DNA from: Amaurobius ferox
Lineage: Eukaryota; Arthropoda; Arachnida; Araneae; Amaurobiidae
Direction: 5' to 3'
NCBI GenBank assembly: GCA_951213105.1
Contig: OX578142.1
Span: 1,752,649-1,816,648, forward strand
DNA: 64,000 nucleotides
In this document: in pieces, positions 25,801-37,400 of the stretch
How the letters are laid out: every line of letters starts with the position of its first letter
Numbering within the stretch: the stretch's first letter is position 1
The notes under the pieces: generated by a model
Database searches by the model: none
Seen by the model: only the letters and a program-made list of their open reading frames with translations
What the model was told of the DNA's origin: nothing
Program-made: the position numbers and the translations under genes

Positions 25801-26796
25801 AGTAAGCCAGGAAATCGGTCTTCTCCATCGAAATTAGATATAAAAAATTGTATTTGAACGAAAATTTTCATGGTCGGATTTTTCACAAAATCGGTAAGGG
25901 GGGGTAGCATGAAAAAGTATAGATTTTTCGAAATTTTGAAACCTCGTTTTTTGGACATCAAACAGAAGGTATCGGCCAGAAAGCCAGGAAATCGGTCTTC
26001 TCCATCGAAATTAGATATAAAAAATTGTATTTGAACGAAAATTATCATGGTCGGATTTTTCACAAAATCTGTAAGGGGGGTAGCATGAAAAAGTATAGAT
26101 TTTTCGAAATTTTGAAACCTCGTATTTTGGACATCAAACAGAAGGTATCGGCCAGAAAGCCAGGAAATCGGACTTCTCCATCGAAATTAGATATAAAAAA
26201 TTGTATTTGAACGAAAATTATCATGGTCGGATTTTTCACAAAATCGGTAAGGGGGGGTAGCATGAAAAAGTATAGATTTTTCGAAATTTTGAAACCTCGT
26301 TTTTTGGACATCAAACAGAAGGTATCGGCCAGAAACCAGGAAATCGGTCTTCTCCATCGAAATTAGATATAAAAAATTGTATTTGAACGAAAATTATCAT
26401 GGTCGGATTTTTCACAAAATCGGTAAGGGGGGGTAGCATGAAAAAGTATAGATTTTTCGAAATTTTGAAACCTCGTTTTTTGGACATCAAACAGAAGGTA
26501 TCGGCCAGAAACCAGGAAATCGGTCTTCTCCATCGAAATTAGATATAAAAAATTGTATTTGAACGAAAATTATCATGGTCGGATTTTTCACAAAATCGGT
26601 AAGGGGGTGTAGCATGAAAAAGTATAGATTTTTCGAAATTTTGAAACCTCGTTTTTTGGACATCAAACAGAAGGTATCGGCCAGAAAGCCAGGAAATCGG
26701 ACTTCTCCATCGAAATTAGATATAAAAAATTGTATTTGAACGAAAATTATCATGGTCGGATTTTTCACAAAATCGGTAAGGGGGGATAGCATGAAA
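19891..26796. repeat. 177-bp satellite array, block 5
   Basis: About 39 monomers between retroelement copies 4 and 5. Most of the block is two tandem copies of a 2827-bp, 16-monomer unit. It ends in the GGGGGGATAGCATGAAA variant directly followed by the 3' end of copy 5. Confidence 0.97.
20660..26313. repeat. Higher-order repeat, 16 monomers (2827 bp), two copies
   Basis: Variant monomers in 20660-23486 recur in the same order in 23487-26313, offset 2827 bp. Shared rare marks include ATAAAAATTTG (21246 and 24073), TTATCACGGTCGG (21627 and 24454), AACGAAAATTTTCATGG (23033 and 25860) and the CTGTAAGGGGGGTAGC junction. Part of this unit also matches 17779-18560 at an offset of 4822 bp. Confidence 0.85.
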
Positions 26797-28933
26797 GGCC
26801 CAGACCATACAGCCAACCCAGGGGTTTATGGCAGTTTAATGTATGGCCGGGAGAAAATTTAGAACAGGAAATTTAGAACAGGAGAATTTAGAAATTTAGA
26901 AAATTTAGAACAGAAGACCGACTTCCACAGACCGACACCCACGAGCAGCCCAGAGTAAACCAGTAGTTTATTAAATAAACAATCAAAGGTTACAGTTACA
27001 AAATATTAGGTGTCACGTAGGACACAGGCAGCAGAACAGACAGGCAAACAAACAAACAACAAACCACAAAGATACAGCAAACAACATAAAGAACACAGCA
27101 AACAACATAAAATCACTGCAAACAACATGAAGAAGGGAGTCAGACAATTAAAAGAAATTAAACTTTCTATTAGTGTTTAAATTCAAAGGTCTTAAGTTAA
27201 CGGTTTAAAACTTAATCGATCCCAAATTTCGAAATTTATAATGATACTAAATTCTCAATAAAAGAAGTTATTCCATTAAAAGTTCTATCAGATTTATATA
27301 GTTTTTGATAATTTTTTTTTTTTTTTATTAAGAGTAAAGATATAATTTTAGTTTATATTTACAAGCCTGGTTTCCATAAAGGATCAAGCCCAAGGGTTAA
27401 ATCCAGGAAAATTAAAATATTCATCACTAAAACCAGATAAAAACGTTAATTAATTAAAGAAAATATGCCAGTAAACAGTTAAAAAGTTTTAAGTTAAAGG
27501 AAGATAATTAAAAGTTTATTATTATTATTATTATTATTATTTTTTTTTTTTAAACATAACATTTACACTAAGGGTTATAAAGTGTTTTTTCACTCTCTTT
27601 TCTATTTTTTTTTTCTCTAAAACTTATCAATTATTCTAAGGATGAAACAACGAAGGTCAATTATGAGTCGAAAGGGGAAAAAGCCCCAACTAAAGCCTCC
27701 AAAAAGCAAAGAGCCCCAAAGACTTTTTTCAATCAAAAACCCAGTATAATTAACCAAAGTTAACAAAAATGTTAAAAAAAAAAAAAAATTTTTTTTTTTA
27801 CAATAATGATTTAAATATTAAGGAGTGTTATAATTCCTATTAAATAATTTTACTTAAAAATTTCCCCTCTTTTTGAGGGAAAAGAGACAAAATGCCAGAA
27901 TTTCAAGATCAAAGGGGAGGGGGAAAAAGTGAGAACTCCAAAAAACTGGGCAAAAATAAGTATATACAAGTGAACACATTATGACCAAGTTGTAAGGGAG
28001 ATAAAATAATAGAATACTTTTGTTAAAGTTTTCACAGAGCACACAGAAGTACGTAACTCTCACAAGAGTAGCAAAGCCTCCACTTCACAAGGAGAAAAAC
28101 ACCGAACATGTTAAGGCACGAAACATCGATTGGGAGTAATTCACAAAACGTACTGTAGCACAAATCATCGGTTGGAAGCATTTCACTGAACACTCAGAAG
28201 CACGAACCATCAGTTGTGGGTTTAGCAAAGCACAAAATATCGTTTTTAAGAGTATAAGCCTCCACAGCACGCTGAGTTGCATACACAAAGCCAGGAAGAA
28301 ATGTTGATTTGATACAAAAGAGTGTCACAGGTATCAAAAAATGCAAAGTGTTTCAATTTAAGGAGCACAAAGCAACCACAACACAGAATATCGTTTATGA
28401 GAGCATAAAGTCCCCATTTCATAAGAGTTATATGCATAGGCTCCGCTACGGAGCATAAGTTCAATTCCGGAGCAGAGGCTTCATTGAAGTGTGAAGCAAA
28501 AGATATCACAGAGATGTTTGTCAAAAGTGACGGGTCGAAGAGTGGATGGATAAATATCGAGGCAAAGATGCGAGGAAAACATAGTAGACGGCACAACGTT
28601 TAGTAAGTTCCAAAATGTGCGATAAGTTCAATGTACAGAGAGTTTATATAGTTTGTAAAGCACATAATTATCAACGTTCTGAATTTGTAAATAGTAAAGA
28701 GTTCAGTTCAACAACGTTGGGCTAAAAGTTGCATAAGTTGTATTTGAAAGAACAATAGGTAAAAGGGGGGCACAAAAAGGGAGTCTCACAGAAGGGAGAA
28801 TCCCAGGAGCAGGGAAGGGAAGCACATAAAGGAACAGTAAGCAGTAAAAATGCATAACAAAACATGTGACAAAATATGCAATTTATAAAAAGTATGAATA
28901 TATAAGTGTATAAAACAATGCGATCCAAAATTT
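26797..28933 (-). other. Long 3' UTR of family A, copy 5 (2.1 kb)
   Basis: Almost identical to 1409-3539. Differences are mainly in homopolymer and microsatellite lengths (poly-T near 27310, (ATT)n near 27517-27540, A-run near 27775) plus a few substitutions such as TTCCGGAGCAGAGGCTTC against TTCCGGGCAGAGGCTCC near 28464. No coding potential was recognised. Confidence 0.8.
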
Positions 28934-30553
28934 TCAAAGAGTTTTTTGGAGAGTTTTAATACGAAGTAGTTCTTTTTTAAGAGAGGAACATTTTGTTCGG
29001 TCCCTGGTGTTGTGGTCTGTAGGCCAGGCGAGGGTACTGTCTTTAGAATTAGCTGAGACACAGTTGACACATTTTGGTGATTTAACTCTGCAAGTTTTAA
29101 ATGTGTGATCAGCACAAGAACACTGGCTGCAATGGCTGGTTTCACTTCTACAGTAAGCAGCTGAGTGACCATACCCCTGGCAACGGAAACAAGTCTGGAT
29201 AGCAACAAATTTTTTGGCGAGAATAAGCTTGAAATGGTAGTAGAATTTCCTACTCTTGATCAGTTGTTTCCCGACATTCTCCTCCACCAGGATAACCCAG
29301 TTAACAAGGTTCTCACGAGTAGAGAAAGTTCTAAGAACCCTAAATTCTCTCACGTCGAAAGAAGGCTCGCACTCACGGACCAGTTGTTTAATGTGTATCT
29401 CCTCAAAGGTTGAAGGTACGTTGAATAATATTATAGCTATTTTCTTCTTAGGAGGTTGAGTAATTTTAAAGTGTTTACCCAGTTCAGTATTCTCAAATTT
29501 CGGAAGGAGGGTATTCATCTCCTCGTCAACACAAGTAATTCTCAAAGTTCCGTTGTTAAATGTGGAGATGTTGTGGAGTTTGATATCCGGAGGGCGAGGA
29601 CAACGCTGGAGGTCCTGCATAAGTTGAGAAGTGTCTTTAGGTTGATCAATGCTTTGCAAAAGTACACTGGCATAAGAAGGGCGAATGTCAGGTGGAGGAG
29701 GAAGGCTAGTAGCGGAGAGATTTTTGGTAACAGTTGTCTCGATCAGCGATGGCAAGTCATCGGATAGTTTTTTTGAAAAGTTGTCAAGGTTCTTAGTGAT
29801 TGAATCTTTCAGAAGGCCCAGTTCCTCAGCAAAGGACGTGTTTAGATTTTTGAGAGACTCCGAGACATCAGGTAGGACAGGAGAGGAGAAATTTTGAATT
29901 TGTGACTCAAAAGTGGTACAGGCATTGTGAATAGATTCGAATTTATTGTCCAGGTATTTTTTTTGAGTTTGATTAGTTCGTACATGGCGGGAAATATATC
30001 CCTTCATTTGATTACTGAATCTTCGGACCTTCAGGAGAAATAGGTTACGGGGATCAGAATTACCCTCCCCGAGGTCATCAGAAGTGATGGAGAAGGTGTC
30101 GTTTTCCCCAGCCTGAGAAGGAGACATCTCCGAGCAGGTATGATCAGTCAGAGAGTCTATTTCAAGGTCCCGGGCGGAAGCCATCGCAGAGGGAGGCAAA
30201 GGGGGAGTACGAAAAGCAGGAGGATTGGAGAACACCGTAAAAACAGGTTTAGATATGTCAAATACAGGCAGTCTCACGGCATCTTGTTGAGTACTGGATA
30301 AAGCAGATGAATATGAATGTACTGAAGAAGTCTTAAGGTTTTCAAGCCGAACAGTTGGTTGCATCAGGGCATAATCAGGGTGCAAAATAGATGGGTCAGA
30401 TTTGTTGGTCGATAGATCCGAGCCAGGGCAGGCAGCTGTCAAGTCAGAATTAGGTTTTAACGGAGAGCAGCCGGACGTAGACGATCGGGCGGAAGAATCA
30501 AGGCTGGGATACATACGTAGGTACGAGGTGGAAGGTTCACGAGCATCAGCCAT
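28934..30553 (-). CDS. Gag-like ORF1 protein of family A (copy 5), 539 aa
   Basis: A second intact copy of the family A gag-like protein, same length and almost the same sequence as at 3540-5159. A visible difference is Asp for His at residue 3. The domain order is the same: disordered Ser/Pro-rich N-terminus, helical middle, PRE_C2HC/RRM-like block and three CCHC knuckles. Both copies keep the full frame although they sit in different monomer contexts. This fits recent insertion, or selection for Gag function in the source copies. It is preceded by 900 bp of 5' UTR with 127-bp tandem repeats that may act as promoter, and followed by the 2.1-kb 3' UTR without ORF2. Confidence 0.9.
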   Translation of the reverse strand: MADAREPSTSYLRMYPSLDSSARSSTSGCSPLKPNSDLTAACPGSDLSTNKSDPSILHPDYALMQPTVRLENLKTSSVHSYSSALSSTQQDAVRLPVFDISKPVFTVFSNPPAFRTPPLPPSAMASARDLEIDSLTDHTCSEMSPSQAGENDTFSITSDDLGEGNSDPRNLFLLKVRRFSNQMKGYISRHVRTNQTQKKYLDNKFESIHNACTTFESQIQNFSSPVLPDVSESLKNLNTSFAEELGLLKDSITKNLDNFSKKLSDDLPSLIETTVTKNLSATSLPPPPDIRPSYASVLLQSIDQPKDTSQLMQDLQRCPRPPDIKLHNISTFNNGTLRITCVDEEMNTLLPKFENTELGKHFKITQPPKKKIAIILFNVPSTFEEIHIKQLVRECEPSFDVREFRVLRTFSTRENLVNWVILVEENVGKQLIKSRKFYYHFKLILAKKFVAIQTCFRCQGYGHSAAYCRSETSHCSQCSCADHTFKTCRVKSPKCVNCVSANSKDSTLAWPTDHNTRDRTKCSSLKKELLRIKTLQKTL

Positions 30554-31453
30554 GGCAAAGGCAGGAAAAATCTGGTTTAAAGTTATATTGACTAACTGTA
30601 TAATCCCACAGAGTATACACTACGTAAATATTAACAGGAGAGTAAATATAAGGATATGTAAAGGTCAAAAAAGAGAAAGGTGAGCAGTAGCGAGCAGAGG
30701 GAGATCAAAAGATCAGAAAGTGAATTTAGAAGACAAAGGAGAAAAAACCAGGTCGAAAACTTCAAGGGGAGGCGAGGGAGAGGCAAAAAACCAAAGTTAA
30801 GCTAAAAGTAGAAATGTTGCCACAAAAGATAATTTGAACGGGATGTGCCAGAGGTTAGCAAGAAATATCTGGGGCAGAGGAAGGCAAACGGGCACGAAGT
30901 GCCGAAGGAATAGTAAATAGAATCAGAGAGTAAAACTTTAGTGTTGCCACTAAAGAAAATCAAAATGCAAGGTGCCAGAGCTTAATGAAAAATATCTGGG
31001 GCAGAGGAAGGCAAACGGGCTCTATGTGCCGAAGGAATAGTATTTATAAGCAGCAGGAAAAACTTTAGTGTTGCCACCAATTAAAACAGCAAATACAAGG
31101 CCTAAACCTTACAAAGTTAACAGGGGGAGAGAAGGGGGCAAACAAACTCTAAGTTTCGAAGGGATAAGCTTTACAACCATTTTGAAAAAATTAAAGTTTT
31201 TAAGAGATTTTTCAAATATTTTATGAAATTTTTGGAATAATTATTAGAATCTAACCATAAGCCGAAACTAGATAGGAAAATTAAGAATCAAAAATTCAAC
31301 AAATTCTAAAAAGGAAGAAGAGGAGAGGAAAAAACCGGAAGTTGTAAAAACCCAATGGGATTTATATGTAAAATTTCAATACTTGAAATTGGATAGGTTC
31401 TTAAATAGTGAATATTTTATAGAGTGTCCAAAAGGAAGAAGAGGAGAACGGAG
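30554..31453 (-). promoter_or_regulatory. 5' UTR of family A with 127-bp tandem repeats (copy 5)
   Basis: Noncoding 900 bp upstream of gag. Units sharing GTGTTGCCAC, GTGCCAGAG, AATATCTGGGGCAGAGG and GTGCCGAAGGAATAG recur at 127-bp spacing (GTGCCAGAG near 30845 and 30972), about 2.3 units in 30810-31110. A second pair, AAAAGGAAGAAGAGGAGA, occurs near 31310 and 31430. Tandem 5' UTR monomers often serve as internal promoters in LINEs; here that role is inferred. Copy 1 keeps only the 228 bp next to gag (5160-5387). Confidence 0.65.
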
Positions 31454-34400
31454 TTTTTTGAAATTTTGAAACCTCGTTTTTTGGACATCAAACAGGAGGT
31501 ATCGGCCAGATAACCTGGAAATCGGACTTCTCCATCGAAATGAGATATAAAAAATTGTATTTGAACGAAAATTATCATGGTCGGATTTTTCACAAAATCG
31601 GTAAGGGGGGGGTAGCATGAAAAAGTATAGATTTTTCGAAATTTTGAAACCTCGTTTTTTGGACATCAAACAGAAGGTATCGGCCAGAAAGCCAGGAAAT
31701 CGGTCTTCTCCATCGAAATTAGATATAAAAAATTGTATTTGAACGAAAATTATCATGGTCGGATTTTTCACAAAATCGGTAAGGGGGGGTAGCATGAAAA
31801 AGTATAGATTTTTCGAAATTTTGAAACCTCGTATTTTGGACATCAAACAGAAGGTATCGGCCAGAAAGCCAGGAAATCGGTCTTCTCCATCGAAATTAGA
31901 TATAAAAAATTGTATTTGAACGAAAATTATCATGGTCGGATTTTTCACAAAATCGGTAAGTCGGGGTAGCATGAAAAAGTATAGATTTTTTGAAATTTTG
32001 AAACCTCGTTTTTTGGACATCAAACAGAAGGTATCGGCCAGAAAACCAGGAAATCGGACTTCTCCATCGAAATTAGATATAAAAAATTGTATTTGAACGA
32101 AAATTATCATGGTCGGATTTTTCACAAAATCGGTAAGGGGGGGTAGCATGAAAAAGTATAGATTTTTCGAAATTTTGAAACCTCGTTTTTTGGACATCAA
32201 ACAGAAGGTATCGGCCAGAAAACCAGGAAATCGGTCTTCTCCATCGAAATTAGATATAAAAAAATGTATTTGAACGAAAATTATCATGGTCGGATTTTTC
32301 ACAAAATCGGTAAGGGGGGGTAGCATGAAAAAGTATAGATTTTTCGAAATTTTGAAACCACGTTTTTTGGACATCAAACAGAAGGTATCGGCCAGAAAGC
32401 CAGGAAATCGGTCTTCTCCATCGAAATTAGATTAAAAAATTGTATTTGAACGAAAATTATCATGGTCGGATTTTTCACAAAATCGGTAAGGGGGGGTAGC
32501 ATGAAAAAGTATAGATTTTTCGAAATTTTGAAACCTCGTTTTTTGGACATCAAACAGAAGGTATCGGCCAGAAAACCAGGAAATCGGTCTTCTCCATCGA
32601 AATTAGATATAAAAAATTGTATTTGAACGAAAATTATCATGGTCGGATTTTTCACAAAATCGGTAAGGGGGGGTAGCATGAAAAAGTATAGATTTTTCGA
32701 AATTTTGAAACCTCGTTTTTTGGACATCAAACAGAAGGTATCGGCCAGAAAACCAGGAAATCGGTCTTCTCCATCGAAATTAGATATAAAAAAATGTATT
32801 TGAACGAAAATTATCATGGTCGGATTTTTCACAAAATCGGTAAGGGGGGGTAGCATGAAAAAGTATAGATTTTTCGAAATTTTGAAACCACGTTTTTTGG
32901 ACATCAAACAGAAGGTATCGGCCAGTAAGCCAGGAAATCGGTCTTCTCCATCGAAATTAGATATAAAAATTTGTATTTGAACGAAAATTATCATGGTCGA
33001 ATTTTTCACAAAATCGGTAAGGGGAGGTAGCATGAAAAAGTATAGATTTTTCGAAATTTTGAAACCTCGTTTTTTGGACATCAAACAGAAGGTATGGGCC
33101 AGAAAGCCAGGAAATCAGTCTTCTCCATCGAAATTAGATATAAAAAATTGTATTTGAACGAAAATTATCATGGTCGGATTTTTCACAAAATCGGTAAGGG
33201 GGGGTAGCATGAAAAAGTATAGATTTTTCGAAATTTTGAAACCTCGTTTTTTGGACATCAAACAGAAGGTATCGGCCAGAAAACCAGGAAATCGGTCTTC
33301 TCCATCGAAATTAGATATAAAAAATTGTATTTGAACGAAAATTATCATGGTCGGATTTTTCACAAAATCGGTAAGGGGGGGTAGCATGAAAAAGTATAGA
33401 TTTTTCGAAATTTTGAAACCACGTTTTTTGGACATCAAACAGAAGGTATCGGCCAGTAAGCCAGGAAATCGGTCTTCTCCATCGAAATTAGATATAAAAA
33501 ATTGTATTTGAACGAAAATTATCATGGTCGAATTTTTCACAAAATCGGTAAGGGGAGGTAGCATGAAAAAGTATAGATTTTTCGAAATTTTGAAACCTCG
33601 TTTTTTGGACATCAAACAGAAGGTATGGGCCAGAAAGCCAGGAAATCAGTCTTCTCCATCGAAATTAGATATAAAAAATTGTATTTGAACGAAAATTATC
33701 ATGGTCGGATTTTTCACAAAATCGGTAAGGGGGGGTAGCATGAAAAAGTATAGATTTTTCGAAATTTTGAAACCTCGTTTTTTGGACATCAAACAGAAGG
33801 TATCGGCCAGAAACCAGGAAATCGGTCTTCTCCATCGAAATTAGATATAAAAAATTGTATTTGAACGAAAATTATCATGGTCGGATTTTTCACAAAATCG
33901 GTAAGGGGGGGTAGCATGAAAAAGTATAGATTTTTCGAAATTTTGAAACCTCGTTTTTTGGACATCAAACAGAAGGTATCGGCCAGAAAGCCAGGAAATC
34001 GGTCTTCTCCATCGAAATTAGATTAAAAAATTGTATTTGAACGAAAATTATCATGGTCGGATTTTTCACAAAATCGGTAAGGGGGGGTAGCATGAAAAAG
34101 TATAGATTTTTCGAAATTTTGAAACCTCGTTTTTTGGACATCAAACAGAAGGTATCGGCCAGAAAACCAGGAAATCGGTCTTCTCCATCGAAATTAGATA
34201 TAAAAAATTGTATTTGAACGAAAATTATCATGGTCGGATTTTTCACAAAATCGGTAAGGGGGGGTAGCATGAAAAAGTATAGATTTTTCGAAATTTTGAA
34301 ACCACGTTTTTTGGACATCAAACAGAAGGTATCGGCCAGTAAGCCAGGAAATCGGTCTTCTCCATCGAAATTAGATATAAAAAATTGTATTTGAACGAAA

Positions 34401-37400
34401 ATTTTCATGGTCGGATTTTTCACAAAATCGGTAAGGGGGGGTAGCATGAAAAAGTATAGATTTTTCGAAATTTTGAAACCTCGTTTTTTGGACATCAAAC
34501 AGAAGGTATCGGCCAGAAAGCCAGGAAATCGGTCTTCTCCATCGAAATTAGATATAAAAAATTGTATTTGAACGAAAATTATCATGGTCGGATTTTTCAC
34601 AAAATCTGTAAGGGGGGTAGCATGAAAAAGTATAGATTTTTCGAAATTTTGAAACCTCGTATTTTGGACATCAAACAGAAGGTATCGGCCAGAAAGCCAG
34701 GAAATCGGACTTCTCCATCGAAATTAGATATAAAAAATTGTATTTGAACGAAAATTATCATGGTCGGATTTTTCACAAAATCGGTAAGGGGGGGTAGCAT
34801 GAAAAAGTATAGATTTTTCGAAATTTTGAAACCTCGTTTTTTGGACATCAAACAGAAGGTATCGGCCAGAAACCAGGAAATCGGTCTTCTCCATCGAAAT
34901 TAGATATAAAAAATTGTATTTGAACGAAAATTATCATGGTCGGATTTTTCACAAAATCGGTAAGGGGGGGTAGCATGAAAAAGTATAGATTTTTCGAAAT
35001 TTTGAAACCTCGTTTTTTGGACATCAAACAGAAGGTATCGGCCAGAAACCAGGAAATCGGTCTTCTCCATCGAAATTAGATATAAAAAATTGTATTTGAA
35101 CGAAAATTATCATGGTCGGATTTTTCACAAAATCGGTAAGGGGGTGTAGCATGAAAAAGTATAGATTTTTCGAAATTTTGAAACCTCGTTTTTTGGACAT
35201 CAAACAGAAGGTATCGGCCAGAAAGCCAGGAAATCGGACTTCTCCATCGAAATTAGATATAAAAAATTGTATTTGAACGAAAATTATCATGGTCGGATTT
35301 TTCACAAAATCGGTAAGGGGGGATAGCATGAAAAAGTATAGATTTTTTGAAATTTTGAAACCTCGTTTTTTGGACATCAAACAGGAGGTATCGGCCAGAT
35401 AACCTGGAAATCGGACTTCTCCATCGAAATGAGATATAAAAAATTGTATTTGAACGAAAATTATCATGGTCGGATTTTTCACAAAATCGGTAAGGGGGGG
35501 GTAGCATGAAAAAGTATAGATTTTTCGAAATTTTGAAACCTCGTTTTTTGGACATCAAACAGAAGGTATCGGCCAGAAAGCCAGGAAATCGGTCTTCTCC
35601 ATCGAAATTAGATATAAAAAATTGTATTTGAACGAAAATTATCATGGTCGGATTTTTCACAAAATCGGTAAGGGGGGGTAGCATGAAAAAGTATAGATTT
35701 TTCGAAATTTTGAAACCTCGTATTTTGGACATCAAACAGAAGGTATCGGCCAGAAAGCCAGGAAATCGGTCTTCTCCATCGAAATTAGATATAAAAAATT
35801 GTATTTGAACGAAAATTATCATGGTCGGATTTTTCACAAAATCGGTAAGTCGGGGTAGCATGAAAAAGTATAGATTTTTTGAAATTTTGAAACCTCGTTT
35901 TTTGGACATCAAACAGAAGGTATCGGCCAGAAAACCAGGAAATCGGACTTCTCCATCGAAATTAGATATAAAAAATTGTATTTGAACGAAAATTATCATG
36001 GTCGGATTTTTCACAAAATCGGTAAGGGGGGGTAGCATGAAAAAGTATAGATTTTTCGAAATTTTGAAACCTCGTTTTTTGGACATCAAACAGAAGGTAT
36101 CGGCCAGAAAACCAGGAAATCGGTCTTCTCCATCGAAATTAGATATAAAAAAATGTATTTGAACGAAAATTATCATGGTCGGATTTTTCACAAAATCGGT
36201 AAGGGGGGGTAGCATGAAAAAGTATAGATTTTTCGAAATTTTGAAACCACGTTTTTTGGACATCAAACAGAAGGTATCGGCCAGAAAGCCAGGAAATCGG
36301 TCTTCTCCATCGAAATTAGATTAAAAAATTGTATTTGAACGAAAATTATCATGGTCGGATTTTTCACAAAATCGGTAAGGGGGGGTAGCATGAAAAAGTA
36401 TAGATTTTTCGAAATTTTGAAACCTCGTTTTTTGGACATCAAACAGAAGGTATCGGCCAGAAAACCAGGAAATCGGTCTTCTCCATCGAAATTAGATATA
36501 AAAAATTGTATTTGAACGAAAATTATCATGGTCGGATTTTTCACAAAATCGGTAAGGGGGGGTAGCATGAAAAAGTATAGATTTTTCGAAATTTTGAAAC
36601 CTCGTTTTTTGGACATCAAACAGAAGGTATCGGCCAGAAAACCAGGAAATCGGTCTTCTCCATCGAAATTAGATATAAAAAAATGTATTTGAACGAAAAT
36701 TATCATGGTCGGATTTTTCACAAAATCGGTAAGGGGGGGTAGCATGAAAAAGTATAGATTTTTCGAAATTTTGAAACCACGTTTTTTGGACATCAAACAG
36801 AAGGTATCGGCCAGTAAGCCAGGAAATCGGTCTTCTCCATCGAAATTAGATATAAAAATTTGTATTTGAACGAAAATTATCATGGTCGAATTTTTCACAA
36901 AATCGGTAAGGGGAGGTAGCATGAAAAAGTATAGATTTTTCGAAATTTTGAAACCTCGTTTTTTGGACATCAAACAGAAGGTATGGGCCAGAAAGCCAGG
37001 AAATCAGTCTTCTCCATCGAAATTAGATATAAAAAATTGTATTTGAACGAAAATTATCATGGTCGGATTTTTCACAAAATCGGTAAGGGGGGGTAGCATG
37101 AAAAAGTATAGATTTTTCGAAATTTTGAAACCTCGTTTTTTGGACATCAAACAGAAGGTATCGGCCAGAAAACCAGGAAATCGGTCTTCTCCATCGAAAT
37201 TAGATATAAAAAAATGTATTTGAACGAAAATTATCACGGTCGGATTTTTCACAAAATCGGTAAGGAGGGGTAGCATGAAAAAGTATAGATTTTTCGAAAT
37301 TTTGAAACCTCGTTTTTTGGACATCAAACAGAAGGTATCGGCCAGAAAGCCAGGAAATCGGTCTTCTCCATCGAAATTAGATTAAAAAATTGTATTTGAA

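Larger units (their letters stand above)
26797..31453 (-). mobile_element. Non-LTR retrotransposon copy 5, family A (gag-only, longest copy)
   Basis: A 4657-bp insertion with 900 bp of 5' UTR holding tandem repeats, an intact gag-like ORF (30553-28934) and a 2.1-kb 3' UTR. It has no endonuclease, RT or RNase H. It differs from copy 1 by only scattered changes. Its satellite flanks align to a continuous stretch at 34650-35450, with the left flank at offset 8537 and the right flank at offset 3889. That comparison shows that nine satellite bases (AAGTATAGA, 35334-35342 in the uninterrupted copy) were lost on insertion and that no duplication was made. Confidence 0.93.

Noticed and set aside
1409..30780. 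A 25-kb segmental duplication carrying copies 1 and 5
   Set aside because: The flanking monomers and the 5' ends of the two copies differ; only the element is shared.
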